Assembly: GCF_023101765.2 (NCBI RefSeq)
Contig: NC_064223.1
Location: 7,714,113 to 7,778,112 of the forward strand
Source of the DNA: Spodoptera frugiperda
Lineage: Eukaryota; Arthropoda; Insecta; Lepidoptera; Noctuidae
Length of the DNA: 64,000 nucleotides
Direction: 5' to 3'
Within the stretch, counting starts at the first letter, position 1. Each line of letters starts with the position of its first letter. The notes under the pieces are model-generated. The model saw only the letters and a program-made list of their open reading frames with translations, searched no databases and was not told where the DNA came from. Made by a program: the position numbers and the translations under genes. Of this stretch, positions 1 through 10,700 are shown piece after piece.

Positions 1-662
1 CTCTCACTCGTACCTAAACCTAATGACAAAAATCTTTGTTTAAAGATGCGGCGAAAATACTAAAAATAAATTAATTTAAAATACTCGTAAACCTTAACTG
101 CTATGGCATAGATATTAATCTATGTATGTGTTTGTTTATTAAAATTCCCGAAATTGCATTGTAGAATCGTGGGATTCGTAGGTAATATACATCATCAGTG
201 ATTATGCTATGTACAATAGCTACTGAAAATAACTCATCTCGTCTCACGTCTATGATCCTATCGCTTTTTAGCTCAAGTTAAAAATTGTCCATGGGTCGAT
301 TAAATCATGCGGGATTTTACAACCATAGACAAATAGGTATTTCAGTTTTCAGATTTTCTTGAGTTGCACTTTGTTGAGACGGTATAAAAACAATAACGAG
401 TTGAGTTACGTATTGCTTAGTGGACAACAAAACTCAAAGGACGTGTGTTGTGCAAACTGTTCGTGTGATTAAAACTAGAATAATTAGGTACTATAACTAA
501 AGATAAAATCGTTTGTTGCTGTAGGTAAGTATGCATGTTCCTATGTTAATTTGATTGATGACGTATATAATGGTTTGATAAATAATAACTCAGAGTAATT
601 ACAGTAGGTATTTATGCTTTACAGTTTTGTGCAGTTGTGCTAAATAGTGAGAAACATAAAAC
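1..662. other. upstream region of the ZAR1-like gene
   Basis: No reading frame or RNA gene stands out here. The promoter and 5' untranslated region of the plus-strand zinc-ribbon gene that begins at 663 should lie in this stretch, but I see no clear TATA box. The sequence is AT-rich with no obvious repeat. Confidence 0.4.
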
Positions 663-2434
663 ATGGGAGGTTGCTGGTCACGTAAAGTAAGTGTTTTTAT
701 TTACAATACATAAGTAGGTAATTTAGCATAGGAATAAGAAAAAATAAGATTACCTGCAATACAAATAATAAGATATAGTCTTCGGCACGTAACTTGGCAA
801 TATATTTTTTTAAATAATAAGAAAGTTCCGCCAATCGCACAGGGATTGATCCTCACAAGCATCGTGCGCAGACGCGGCGACGTTGCGCTGACTATTGAAC
901 GTCCGCGTCCGCGTATTTTTAGTTAATAAAGTAATTTTCTTGAAAAAATGATAACAAAATCTTGCCAAGTTATCTGCCAACCTTTATAGGTAATATAATA
1001 TATTGTGTTGTGTAATGCCTTACATCTCGATTCGTAAATATGTACCTATCTTATGAAATATTGTACGCATTTTGTGTTTTTACTTTTAGAGCGACGGCCG
1101 TCGGAAAACTACACACGTCACGACACGGTCGGGCTTCTGGGACGATACACGTTGGGAAACTGAAGTGCGCTCTGTAACAGTATATACTCCACCACCGGAA
1201 CCTTTAGTTCGACGCGTACCAGTAAGTACCTACCGTGTACTCTATAGTATTTACCTTACGTCTTTGTAAACTTATTTCGTAAGTACCTATATTGACTGTC
1301 TCGTTGGTCGAGTGGTCGCAAGTGCGACTGCCGGACAAGGGGTCTCGGGTTCGATTCCCGGGTCGGGCAAAGTATTACTGGGATTTTTCGGATTTTCAAA
1401 CCTTGCGTAAGTGCCTACATTATGTTGCGTAAGATAGATGATAGTAAAGTAGTTGTTTATATAGATCTTTATATTTAGGCAACTATTTTCAATTAATTTT
1501 TGAGGTTGATCCTGATGCTAATCCTGGGGTCAACATACTTAATGAACGATCACCTATGGTTCATTCAAAATGAATCAAGCCTACACGCAATCAATCATTC
1601 ATATATTTTTTTTTATTTGTAGCCAGCACAGCCTGCTGATCGTGTGTACACGTTCCAGAAACCGACGGTTGTGAGTGTACCAAAACCGAAGCCCCAGCCC
1701 CCTGCTCCTGCAAAAGTAAGTACCTACTAGATACCTTTGAATTTCTTACCTAACATCGGTTAAAAAACCGGCCAAGTAAGATGACATAATATAAAAGATA
1801 TAAGAAGGGTAAGATGACATAATATAAAAGTTATAAAATAAGTTGGTTTTACTTAGTGTTTATACAGGGTGTCCCTGAAATCGACGTCCAATAGGCATCA
1901 GATGATCGGCAAGGTTCCAACTGTTATCAGAAAAATATAAAGAAAATCTAGGTCCTACAGTTTTTAAATTACAGTGACTTATGTGTTATTCACGAAAAAG
2001 TACACTGAATAGTGCTTCAGTAATATGTAATCATAAATCTTATAATATCTTCCTAATCTTTCAGGAGAAACTTGTGCCTTTATATGGAGAGTACAAATGC
2101 GGTAAATGTAAAAAGTTTTGGGTTAGTCGTCTGTCCTGGCCCAACAGATATCAACAATGTACGCGTTGCAAGTCATACGTTCGTCCAAGAAACCAGGTAA
2201 GTTTACTATCATCATTGACGAATTTTTTCAAAGCTGTTAAAGGGTCGCAAGTTGTAATAACTTTCACTTTCTGATTTTATTTAACTTTAAAACATTTTGT
2301 GCACTTTGCAGAGGGAACTGCTTCCTACTGACTATACTCGTGGCAAGGACGACATCGGCTCGGAGCATCCTCAAGAGTTTTGCGAGATGTGTAAACAACT
2401 GGGAAAGTATTGTGGAAAATATAAATCACAATAA
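663..2434 (+). CDS. ZAR1/3CxxC-type zinc-ribbon protein, 5 exons, 167 aa
   Basis: Five exons join in one frame: 663-686, 1090-1221, 1623-1715, 2065-2196 and 2312-2434. All introns are phase 0 with GT-AG ends, and four donors read GTAAG. The start has a good context (AACATGG) and gives MGGCWSRK, so Gly2/Cys4 lipidation is possible. The middle is proline-rich (residues about 42-83). The C-terminal half has paired cysteines: C95/C98 (YKCGKC), C115/C118 (QCTRC), C151/C154 and C161 (HPQEFCEMCK then KYC). The order, the Trp102/Trp108 residues and the final His-Pro-Gln-x-x-Cys block resemble the C-terminal zinc domain of zygote arrest 1 (ZAR1) and other 3CxxC proteins. Vertebrate ZAR1 binds and stores maternal mRNA; that role is only inferred here. 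The extra CxxC pair seen between the second and last clusters in vertebrate ZAR1 is absent. A poly(A) signal AATAAA lies at 2718-2723. An upstream non-coding exon cannot be excluded. Confidence 0.72.
840..925. repeat. GC-rich patch in intron 1, possible transposon fragment
   Basis: This short stretch is much richer in G+C than the surrounding intron and contains CGCAGACGCGGCGACG and tandem CGTCCGCGTCCGCG. It has no reading frame of note. A decayed mobile-element fragment is the simplest reading. Confidence 0.25.
1293..1400 (+). repeat. tRNA-derived SINE head fragment (intron 2 of the ZAR1-like gene)
   Basis: The sequence carries an A-box-like TGGTCGAGTGG at 1305-1315 and a B box GGTTCGATTCC at 1348-1358, the RNA polymerase III internal promoter of a tRNA. 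It matches the start of the longer copy at 2813-3116 (shared GTGCGACTGCCGGACAAGGG), then decays after about 1400. It is a SINE fragment and not a tRNA gene, because no acceptor stem closes around the boxes. Confidence 0.75.
1861..1980. repeat. possible DNA-transposon fragment
   Basis: Intron 3 of the ZAR1-like gene contains ACAGGGTGTCCCTGAAATCG, which resembles a transposon end found widely in insects. No matching opposite end was found, so this is a weak call. Confidence 0.25.
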
Positions 2435-2812
2435 CATATCTTCAATATTTACATAGACTTTGGTGAACTCATACTATTACAGAGTCGAGGTGTCAATATG
2501 AAATGTCTCATAATGCACAAATACCGCGCGCATTTGACGAAATTCATACAAATTATTGAGCGCAACCAATGCTGATTTAGTGACATTTTAGATTGACTAC
2601 AATCTAACTAATGTGTGTAATGTGTATTGACACTTTGGGAGAGATTCTCATAAATTAACATGACCACTTGTATTTTAATTTTGGATGAGTATCTTTACGA
2701 TTTAATTTTCATTTATTAATAAAAATAAGATTAACGATACATTTTGATTGCCGTTTTTATTATTATTTGAATAGCTTTTATATTACCTATTATGACCTAT
2801 GTTATAATTATC

Positions 2813-3116
2813 GTTAGCTGCCTCGTTTGCCGAGTGGTCGCAAGTGCGACTGCCGGACAAGGGGTGTCGAGTTCAATTCCCGGAACGGGAAAGTATTACT
2901 ACTGGCCTTGTTTCGGCTTTTCGAAAAATTTCTCAGTAGTAGTAGCACGGAGTCTGGAATTGTGCCCAGTATATGGCAATAGGCTCGCCCCCTATAACAT
3001 GGGACTTAATGGTGGAAAGTGGGCGTACATTGAATAGCGGCAGTTAGTGCCGCAATGTGTACCTCTACCTACCCCTTCGGGTATAAAAGGCGTGACGTTT
3101 CCTTTTTTTGTTACAC
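2813..3116 (+). repeat. full-length tRNA-derived SINE with target-site duplication
   Basis: A tRNA-like head has an A box (GCCGAGTGG at about 2828-2836) and a B box (GAGTTCAATTCC, 2869-2880). It is followed by an unrelated body and a tail ending in a T-rich stretch. The element is flanked by a perfect 9-bp direct repeat ATAATTATC at 2804-2812 and 3117-3125, the expected footprint of LINE-driven insertion. A shorter copy sits at 1293-1400. A body fragment (GGCGGAAAGTGGGTGT) near 30.76 kb appears related. Confidence 0.85.
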
Positions 3117-3324
3117 ATAATTATCTTTATAGTTAATTATATCATATCTATAACTGATCAAAAAATCTTATGTTATTTCTCAGTTTGTAAGACAACAATG
3201 AATAAAAAGTCAGTTGTTGTAAGATTGTGTTTATTTAACCAGTGACACAACATTTTTATTTTATTTACCCGTAGTACACTTCTTGAGACAGATTTTTTTA
3301 ATAGACACATATTATGTAATGTAC

Positions 3325-3330
3325 TTTATT
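3325..3330 (-). terminator. poly(A) signal of the 889-residue protein gene
   Basis: TTTATT on the plus strand reads AATAAA on the minus strand, about 32 bases downstream of the stop codon at 3362-3364. Confidence 0.6.
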
Positions 3331-3361
3331 AAAGAAATAATTAATGAAGGTAATTCGAATT

Positions 3362-6300
3362 TTACGTGTTGTCGCTGTCTTCTCCGTCGTCGCCATTGAA
3401 TGCCCGGTTTACTAAAGTTGAATACTTAGTATTTTTAAAATAGCTTGGCACATTTGTGGTGTAGTGATTTTTCTTCTCAACTAGATAAGCAAACAATGGC
3501 ATCAGTCGGGACCCAATTTCATCAATATCTTCTACGTTAGTCTCTTTCAACAACTTCGATAAGCTGAACGCAGTGCTTATGACTTGTCGGTCGGACAGAG
3601 AAGCTTGAAAGAATTTGTACTGGAAAAAATAACTCTGGTTAAAGTAAAGTCACTTTTTAGTACTTATACAATTTATAAGGAAATTAAATACCCGTATGAC
3701 GTAGACTAGGTTCTGGATGCAGTAAAAGAAGCAGGCTCTCGTAGCAGGAGTGCGGGTCCCCTCAACTGCCTTCGCAATCATGCGCATGGCTTCGTGGAAT
3801 ATGCAGAGAACGTCAATGTCGTCAATGTACCGGGCCAAGTTGTCCCACACCACACACCATTCATCCTGTGTGCCTGAACTTAGTATCTGGCCATAGAAAG
3901 ATTGCTGGTTAATAGAAAAATATCATACATACTCGTAAAAATGAGCACAAACATAATATTAATTCATAGTTACCTGGGTAACCCAAATTGATATTTCGCT
4001 GCGATTAGTATCCTTATCGACATGCATGCCACTAACAGCTTGAAAGAAATTAGAACTTTGCCCACCTAACAGTTTCCTGAAGTAAAAGTTATTTTGTGGC
4101 TGCATATTTTTGCGTTTCAGTCTGATTCGTAACCAATCACCTTCATCATCTGCAATACACAAGGTACAAGGTTACATAATTTATAAAGTTAATGAATATT
4201 AACTATTAGATATAGACATACAAAGTACAGAGTACAGGTATGACAATACTTACTTGGAATCACAGCATCATATGTTTCTACCAAAGATTTCTGAAAATTC
4301 AAAGTGAGTTGAAGAGTTGATGAGGCCTTTGGCACAAATGCTTTGATGTTTCCCCAGCGGACCACCTCCATGACTTGACTCAGCATTGCGAGCATGGGAG
4401 CCCTGTATTCTAACAATTCTCGGATAGTATAGGCCTCATTCAACAGCTGCATCTGAACATGTATCTTCCCAATATCTTTGTTCAAAAGAGCTTTGTGCAT
4501 GTGTGGCATTATGATTAAAAGCAGTAACTTTGTTCCTGGGAGTATATTACTTATCTTCAGTCCACTTAGAAACTTCACCATATTATCTTGTTTACTGTCC
4601 GAATCTAATGATTCATCAATAATTTTCTTAATTATACTTATTATACAAGGCTCTGTTTCAGTCACATAGTAATAATTAGAATAATCCCTGAGTAGATCCA
4701 TAACTTTCAGCATTGCATTTGTTAGCTGACCATTTTCTTCAGCCAACACAAATATTTTTTTAAAAACTTGTTTGGGGTTCAGTAGGAAAACATCTAATAC
4801 TTCTTTGAAGTCTGCATCAGTGTCGGCTACAAATTTATTGAACATTTCAGTAAGCAAGATGAGAAATGTTTCATCGTCAGTCATGTCATAGAACTGGTTG
4901 TCACTGAAATGTTCTTTAAGCAGTCTATGTTTGTCTGGTACACTGCAGCGCCGGAATATTTTGATAGATACTGGTATCACAGACTCTCTGTTAAGTGTGT
5001 TGCTTTTAGCATAATTAGTGAACTTGTAGTACAGTTGTAAACATTCTTCATTATTAAACTCACGCAAGTTAGTTTCTATGATATTGATGAGATCTATGTG
5101 CTGGCACAGCACTTCTTTGTGCACCAGAGCATGTAACCAAGCGGATTTATCTTCGCAATTGCTATAAATATTCTGAACTATTACATTTGCGTCAGTAACA
5201 TTAATAATATCATTGATGACAGCAGGCTTACGAGCCATCTGTTGGACCATGCCCACCACGGGGTGTTCAGCCACACCATTCACCTGCAGCAGCTTTGTCC
5301 TCACTTTATGACAAAGCTCTCCTATGGTCTGTTGCATGGTTTTACCCTCTTCTTCAAACTCACTCCAAGCACAGAATATGTCAATACTGATCCCCATCAC
5401 AACTTCTTGAAAAACATCCAACAACATAACATTGCTAGTGATTAAGCAATTGTTTACATCTATGTTGGGACAGTCACATACTTTGTTTGTGGGTGGATTA
5501 CACTTAAAACAACCATCCTTATATGTGGACCTGTATATATCATTGAACCAACTTGAGTTTACTTCTTGAGTGTAGCAACTAAAACATTCATATATCAACA
5601 GTAAAATTGTTTTGAATCTCTTTCCGTGAAACTTGTACAGCTCGTCATTGTCAAGCAAGTCTATTGAGAGATCATTGGGTGGATTTGGGAAGTATTTTAC
5701 ACATTTTAGTAGAATTTCATAACTAGTAGTCAATAGTTTGCTGAGGGTTGCTGTGTCAAATTCAAAACAGTGCAGTCTACAAATTAAGGAATATATTGCT
5801 GCTGATAAATTGTGTAATTTTTTAAGTTCTTTGGTGGGATCAGAATACTTATAGTGTTCTGTAAATGCTCCTGCTACTTCCACTGCTAGTGGGGGATAGC
5901 AGTAAGTGATGATTTCATAAACAAAGTTCTCCATACAAAGGTTCCACAACATTTCACACATCAGGTATTGTGGAATGTTTGGTATTGATTGTATGACTAG
6001 AAAAACTCCTTCCATTTCTGCCATTTCTTTAACAGCTTTTAAATCTGAATTCAGAACAATATACATTGCAAACTTTCTTGTTTTTGATATCATTGTGTCT
6101 ATGACGCCATTTTCATTTATATATTTTTCATTTTTTAAAAACCTGGTCATACTTTCAATTATAGTTCTAACTTTTTCAACATTGCCTGCAACAAATATAG
6201 TATATAGCTACTAGATACTAAAGTGGAATATTATTGATAATTATAAGCATATAGGTACTTTAAAAAAACTTGTACCCTCTGATGAAGGTCAATTTCGAAG

Positions 6301-6679
6301 GCTTTTATAATATATCTAACCTACCCATGTAAATAATTTTGTCAAATTTAGTTACCAAAAACATACCTACACATGCTTACATTTTGACTATAGTTCCAAT
6401 CAGAAGCACAAGTTGTAATTTAGCAAGATTAGAAGGTAGATAGCCAGGTTAGACCTTCACCCAAAGAATTTTGAGTGAAAATTAAATAAGAGCAAACCAG
6501 TAAATTCCCAAATTCCGTTGAACGATACCATACAGTCCCAGTATTATTACCGGTAGATTATTTTAGAAATAAAATTGAGAGTACTTACCGCCCTTCGATG
6601 TTATTCTTGAAAAACTGTTAGTGTGGTTTAAAGATATGATTAATCCTTCAAACGCGGAGAGCTCAGGAGTGAAATCCAT
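3362..6679 (-). CDS. unidentified 889-aa helical protein, 5 exons
   Basis: Exons in coding order are 6589-6679, 4254-6185, 3974-4149, 3692-3904 and 3362-3619. Junction phases agree throughout and every intron is GT-AG. The start gives MDFTPELSAFEGLI. I do not recognise the family. The protein is dominated by amphipathic helices with many Leu/Ile, like an armadillo/HEAT-type scaffold, with no signal peptide or clear membrane segment. A cysteine cluster at about residues 256-277 (C256, C259, C267, C269, C277; CFKC then CDC) could bind zinc. The tail is acidic (GDDGEDSDN). One large exon carries 644 of the 889 residues. The long open frame, consistent splicing and a poly(A) signal make the gene itself secure; its job is unknown. 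It lies tail to tail with the ZAR1-like gene and is separated from TMTC4 by about 1 kb. Confidence 0.8.
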
Positions 6680-7014
6680 TTTTATTTTGTTATTTATTCA
6701 AAATTAGTTAGTTTTCTCTTTATTCACCCGGCAAATCAATAAATTTATTTTTGACATGAAATTTGACATTGACGTTATTAGGGTGGAGTTGCTATTTTTA
6801 TTCTAATTTGATTCCTATACGAAAAAATTATACCTCAATGTTGCCAACCTATTTTCTTTGACCTATGACCAATTCACCACTATCCTATAATTCTATAAGT
6901 TATTTCTTGGTTTTCCAAAAATCCTCAGTAACAACATTAGGTCCATTGTGCTCCGTGGAAAATTAATAAACACAAGACAACTGACAGCTGGAGAAAAGTG
7001 GATGTTACATTATT

Positions 7015-7070
7015 GTATAATGTGTTGCATTGTGCACCTCTGCCTATTTCTTTGGAAATTACAAAGCGAC
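7015..7070. repeat. possible SINE tail fragment
   Basis: TGTTGCATTGTGCACCTCTG followed by CCTATTTC resembles the tail of the SINE at 2813-3116, which has GCAATGTGTACCTCTACCTA. Short and diverged. Confidence 0.3.
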
Positions 7071-7109
7071 ACGAAAGTTTGTACAATTTGGCGCATGTTT
7101 TTTAAATGT

Positions 7110-7370
7110 TAAGACTTTCAAAGGCGTCTTAACCAATAGTGCAGGACCTGGAGTTTTCCCGGTCGGGTAACCCCAACCCGAGGTACCAGCACTAGTTATT
7201 ATGGGGGTACCGAAGAACAGGATATGCTCTATAACTATAATCAGCTATCGAAGGATGGATAGCAGGATCTTCTAAATTATCTATCCGCTGCACTCAATGT
7301 ACTCTGTGGATACCTGCCTACTTCTGCTTTTCAGCAGTGGACATTTTTAGGTTGATGATTTTTTTTATGG
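7110..7370. repeat. degenerate non-LTR retrotransposon 3' fragment
   Basis: The spacer between two minus-strand genes contains a stretch ending in TTCAGCAGTGGACATTT then GGTTGATGAT. This resembles a decayed version of the RTE-type 3' end seen intact at 29961-30115, where CAGCAGTGG is followed by ATGATGATG. No reading frame survives. Confidence 0.4.
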
Positions 7371-7706
7371 AATTGGGAGCTAAAGGTAGTTTAGGTGTAA
7401 CCGGCCTTTAAAAAAAAAGATTATTAAGTGAGGCATGCTTTCAAAAGAAAATATATTTTGATAATTTCAATTATCGGTACTTAGGCCATAATGAGGAAAA
7501 CCACAGTAAAATTTTCAGTATGTCTATTTATTTATTTTATTTGACGTGTGCTGAGTTCTAACTGAGATATCATATTATTAGGTAATTCATATTAATTTCA
7601 AACACTTGCAACGGTGATATTTAACAATAACACAATGAGTAATTGGGAACAATCTAAGTACATTCTACTTCCTACATAAATACCCATTATTGTAGTAAGA
7701 TTTTAT

Positions 7707-10700
7707 TTATTTATTTTTACGTTTCTGAAGAGAAACAAGATTTTTTTGAGCAGTCTTGAACGATGGGTCAATGTTTAGAGCTTTAGTGTACATTTCTTCT
7801 GCCAGACTATACTTTTTCCATCGATGATAAAGCACTCCTGAAATTGAAAAAAAGTAATTACACACATATTCATTCCTTTTCGTACCTCGCTTTCAGAAGG
7901 ACCGATTTCGAAACAACATAAATATCGCTACCAAAGGCCACGAACATAGAACCAAAGTTGTCGATATACCCGGGGAGAGGGCCAGAGCATGGGCCAGACA
8001 CATTTTTCGGAGAACTAATCCATGATCGTTTTGTTTTTTTTTTTTTGAGGGGTAAAGTCATCCAATGACTTCTCCCGCCTTGGGCGAGGCGAGAGGGAGT
8101 GTCAGACTCTTACTGACGAAAAACCACCCCGTTCCCTCTCCTGCTTTTTGAGCCGGAGCCCGGTAAATCCGCTAGGTAGTCCGCAGCTCCGGATCAGACA
8201 TCAGCCCTACTGGGCCCCATCTGTGGTGGTCTGATGGCCCTTTGAGGCGCGCGCGGAACGCGACGCGCCGCACGCACGGGTCTGGTTCTATTCGGGCGAT
8301 GAGCTACCCTTCCTCGCCGGGGTTAACATATTTCCTAGAGTGAGGACCACGCTTAGGCAAACATAGGTGATATATAGCGTGTTTATGTTGTTTAACATAA
8401 AAATATTCGCATCGCACGTGCCACCCGTCGCGATTACTTCTTTAAGAATTATAAGGCGTGATGTTTTGATAATATACTATGAGTTCGTATTCTCTTTCAA
8501 AGGTTTATTTTTACAACGTTTATTGGTTAGATATGTTTTGTTTTAAAAACCGAAAATCTATTACTGAGACAAAATCATTTCATTTTATAAAAAACGATAT
8601 AGATTTCACGGTGCACTCACGCAAGGTGGAGTAACAATATTCGAAAGTGGCATGCAATGAAAAGCTATTTACTGTCTTCTACTACTAAAAGGCTGATGTT
8701 GATATGTAATTATTATACAATCAAAACAATGTAATTGTTGACAATATTTTTTATAAATAAAAAATATAGTCACCTAGGTTGGCGTAGTGTATGGCCTTGA
8801 TATCCTTGTCAAACAACTGGATTGCCTTCAGGAAGTGTGTCTCTGCATCCTCGTACCGGCTCAGCTTTCCATACATGTTGGCTATGGCGAAGTTTACAGC
8901 AGGAGCCTCAGGTAATTCCTTTAACGCGTTCGGTATTATTTCCAGTGCTCTGTCAATTTGTCCTAAAATGATAGAAAGAGTAATTAATAGAAAACTTCGA
9001 AGTCGGAGGTCGTTTTTAGCTTTTAATTTGCGTAATAAAAGTACAAACTTTAGTTGGTTACAAAATGCAGACATGTAGCTCTGAAAATGTGAAATTGATC
9101 CGAATCTATTTTTTTTTTTATGAAATGCTATGGGTACATTGTTTAGTCTTACTATTAGCAATAATATTAAAATCTAGTTGTTACCAGTATTATCCATCAA
9201 AGCCAACAGGTTAGTCCAAGCTAAGACGTGCTTAGGACTCTGATTGATAGCTCGGAGCCAACTCTCTATAGCTGCCTCAGTTTTATTCATTTCAAGGTAC
9301 TGAAACACAAGGACTGAATATGTTATTTAACCGAATATAGGAGTTTTTAAAAGGAATGTTGGATACAATGAACGCAAGTTACGTTAGTTTGTTAATAAGG
9401 GGTACGTAAATGGATGAATATACAAATACATTCAGGGAGAATTAGAAAATAAAAAAACATGGAAACAAAGTTAAGACATACCAAATTGCCCATATTATAA
9501 TAGCAGTCCGGGTAATTCTTGCGGTAATTCAAAGCAGTTTTATAAGCAACTTCCGATTCTTTTAGACGCTTGGTAGAAGCTAAAAGAATGCCCAAGTTCA
9601 TCCAAGCAGCTGGGAAATCCTCCCTAAAATTGTAATAAAGTATTTATCATAGATTACTAAGTCAATCAAACCAGAGCTCATATAAAAATACAAAACTCGA
9701 GGTAGCTTTATGCGGAATATTCCGCATCATATTTATCATTAAAAGCTTACTAGGTAGTTACTAGACTTTTACATTTGCAGGATAATATTACATGCACAGA
9801 TTGTTGGTCCTCTATAAATGTGTTCTTATGGTCTTCTTATGCTTATTTATGGTGTTAAGATGCTACCCTATTGTGCAGATTTCCAATCAGAATACAATAA
9901 TTAATAAGTATTTACTATTTAAATAATTAGCCTTAAAGCAGAGGCGGACTGAATTTAGAGAGCGCCCTAAGCAAGCACCTCATAGGGTCTCCTAATTTTT
10001 TTGGCGTTGTCGCCATTTTATGGTCAGATGCCCGTTTCCCGGTGCCACTAAAACTAAATGTACATATGCTGTATTCTCAATTAAATGTTTTAACTCGGCC
10101 CGAATGTCAAGCACCAATATACCAAACAGTTATGTATTTCAAGAAGAAATCACGTAAAGCGTAGGCCACGAGAGAGTCAGATGATTATTCAAACTTAAAT
10201 CAAATAAATGGCTGACACACGGACGGACGGACAGACAAACAGACATGGCGAATCTATAAGGGTTCCGTATTTTGCCATTTAGCTACGGAAAAATAGAGGA
10301 AAATACGGTTAATAATAATCTATTTATGGATCATTAATTGTTTGTGTATTTCAATAAATACAAGATGTGAAAGACGCGCTCGTCTGCTGACGGCGAGGCA
10401 TCTTACTCCCCATAAGTATAACTTTAGTGCATAAAGCCATTTCTATAAATAGATAGGCACTTAAATGGGATCTAATGAAGTGCCTAATTACTTTACTATA
10501 AAACTTTTATATTTTTACTAACATGTCATCACGGTTTAAGTATGAAAATCTGAAATAAAATTCAACATTCATTAATTTAGGGATTACAGAAATATAGAAA
10601 CGTGATTATGTCAAGCTACGTTTGCGTGGCCGGTGTAGGTGGGTTAACAAACATTTATATTTTTGAATCACATTAAATATTTCGCTTCTATATAATATTA

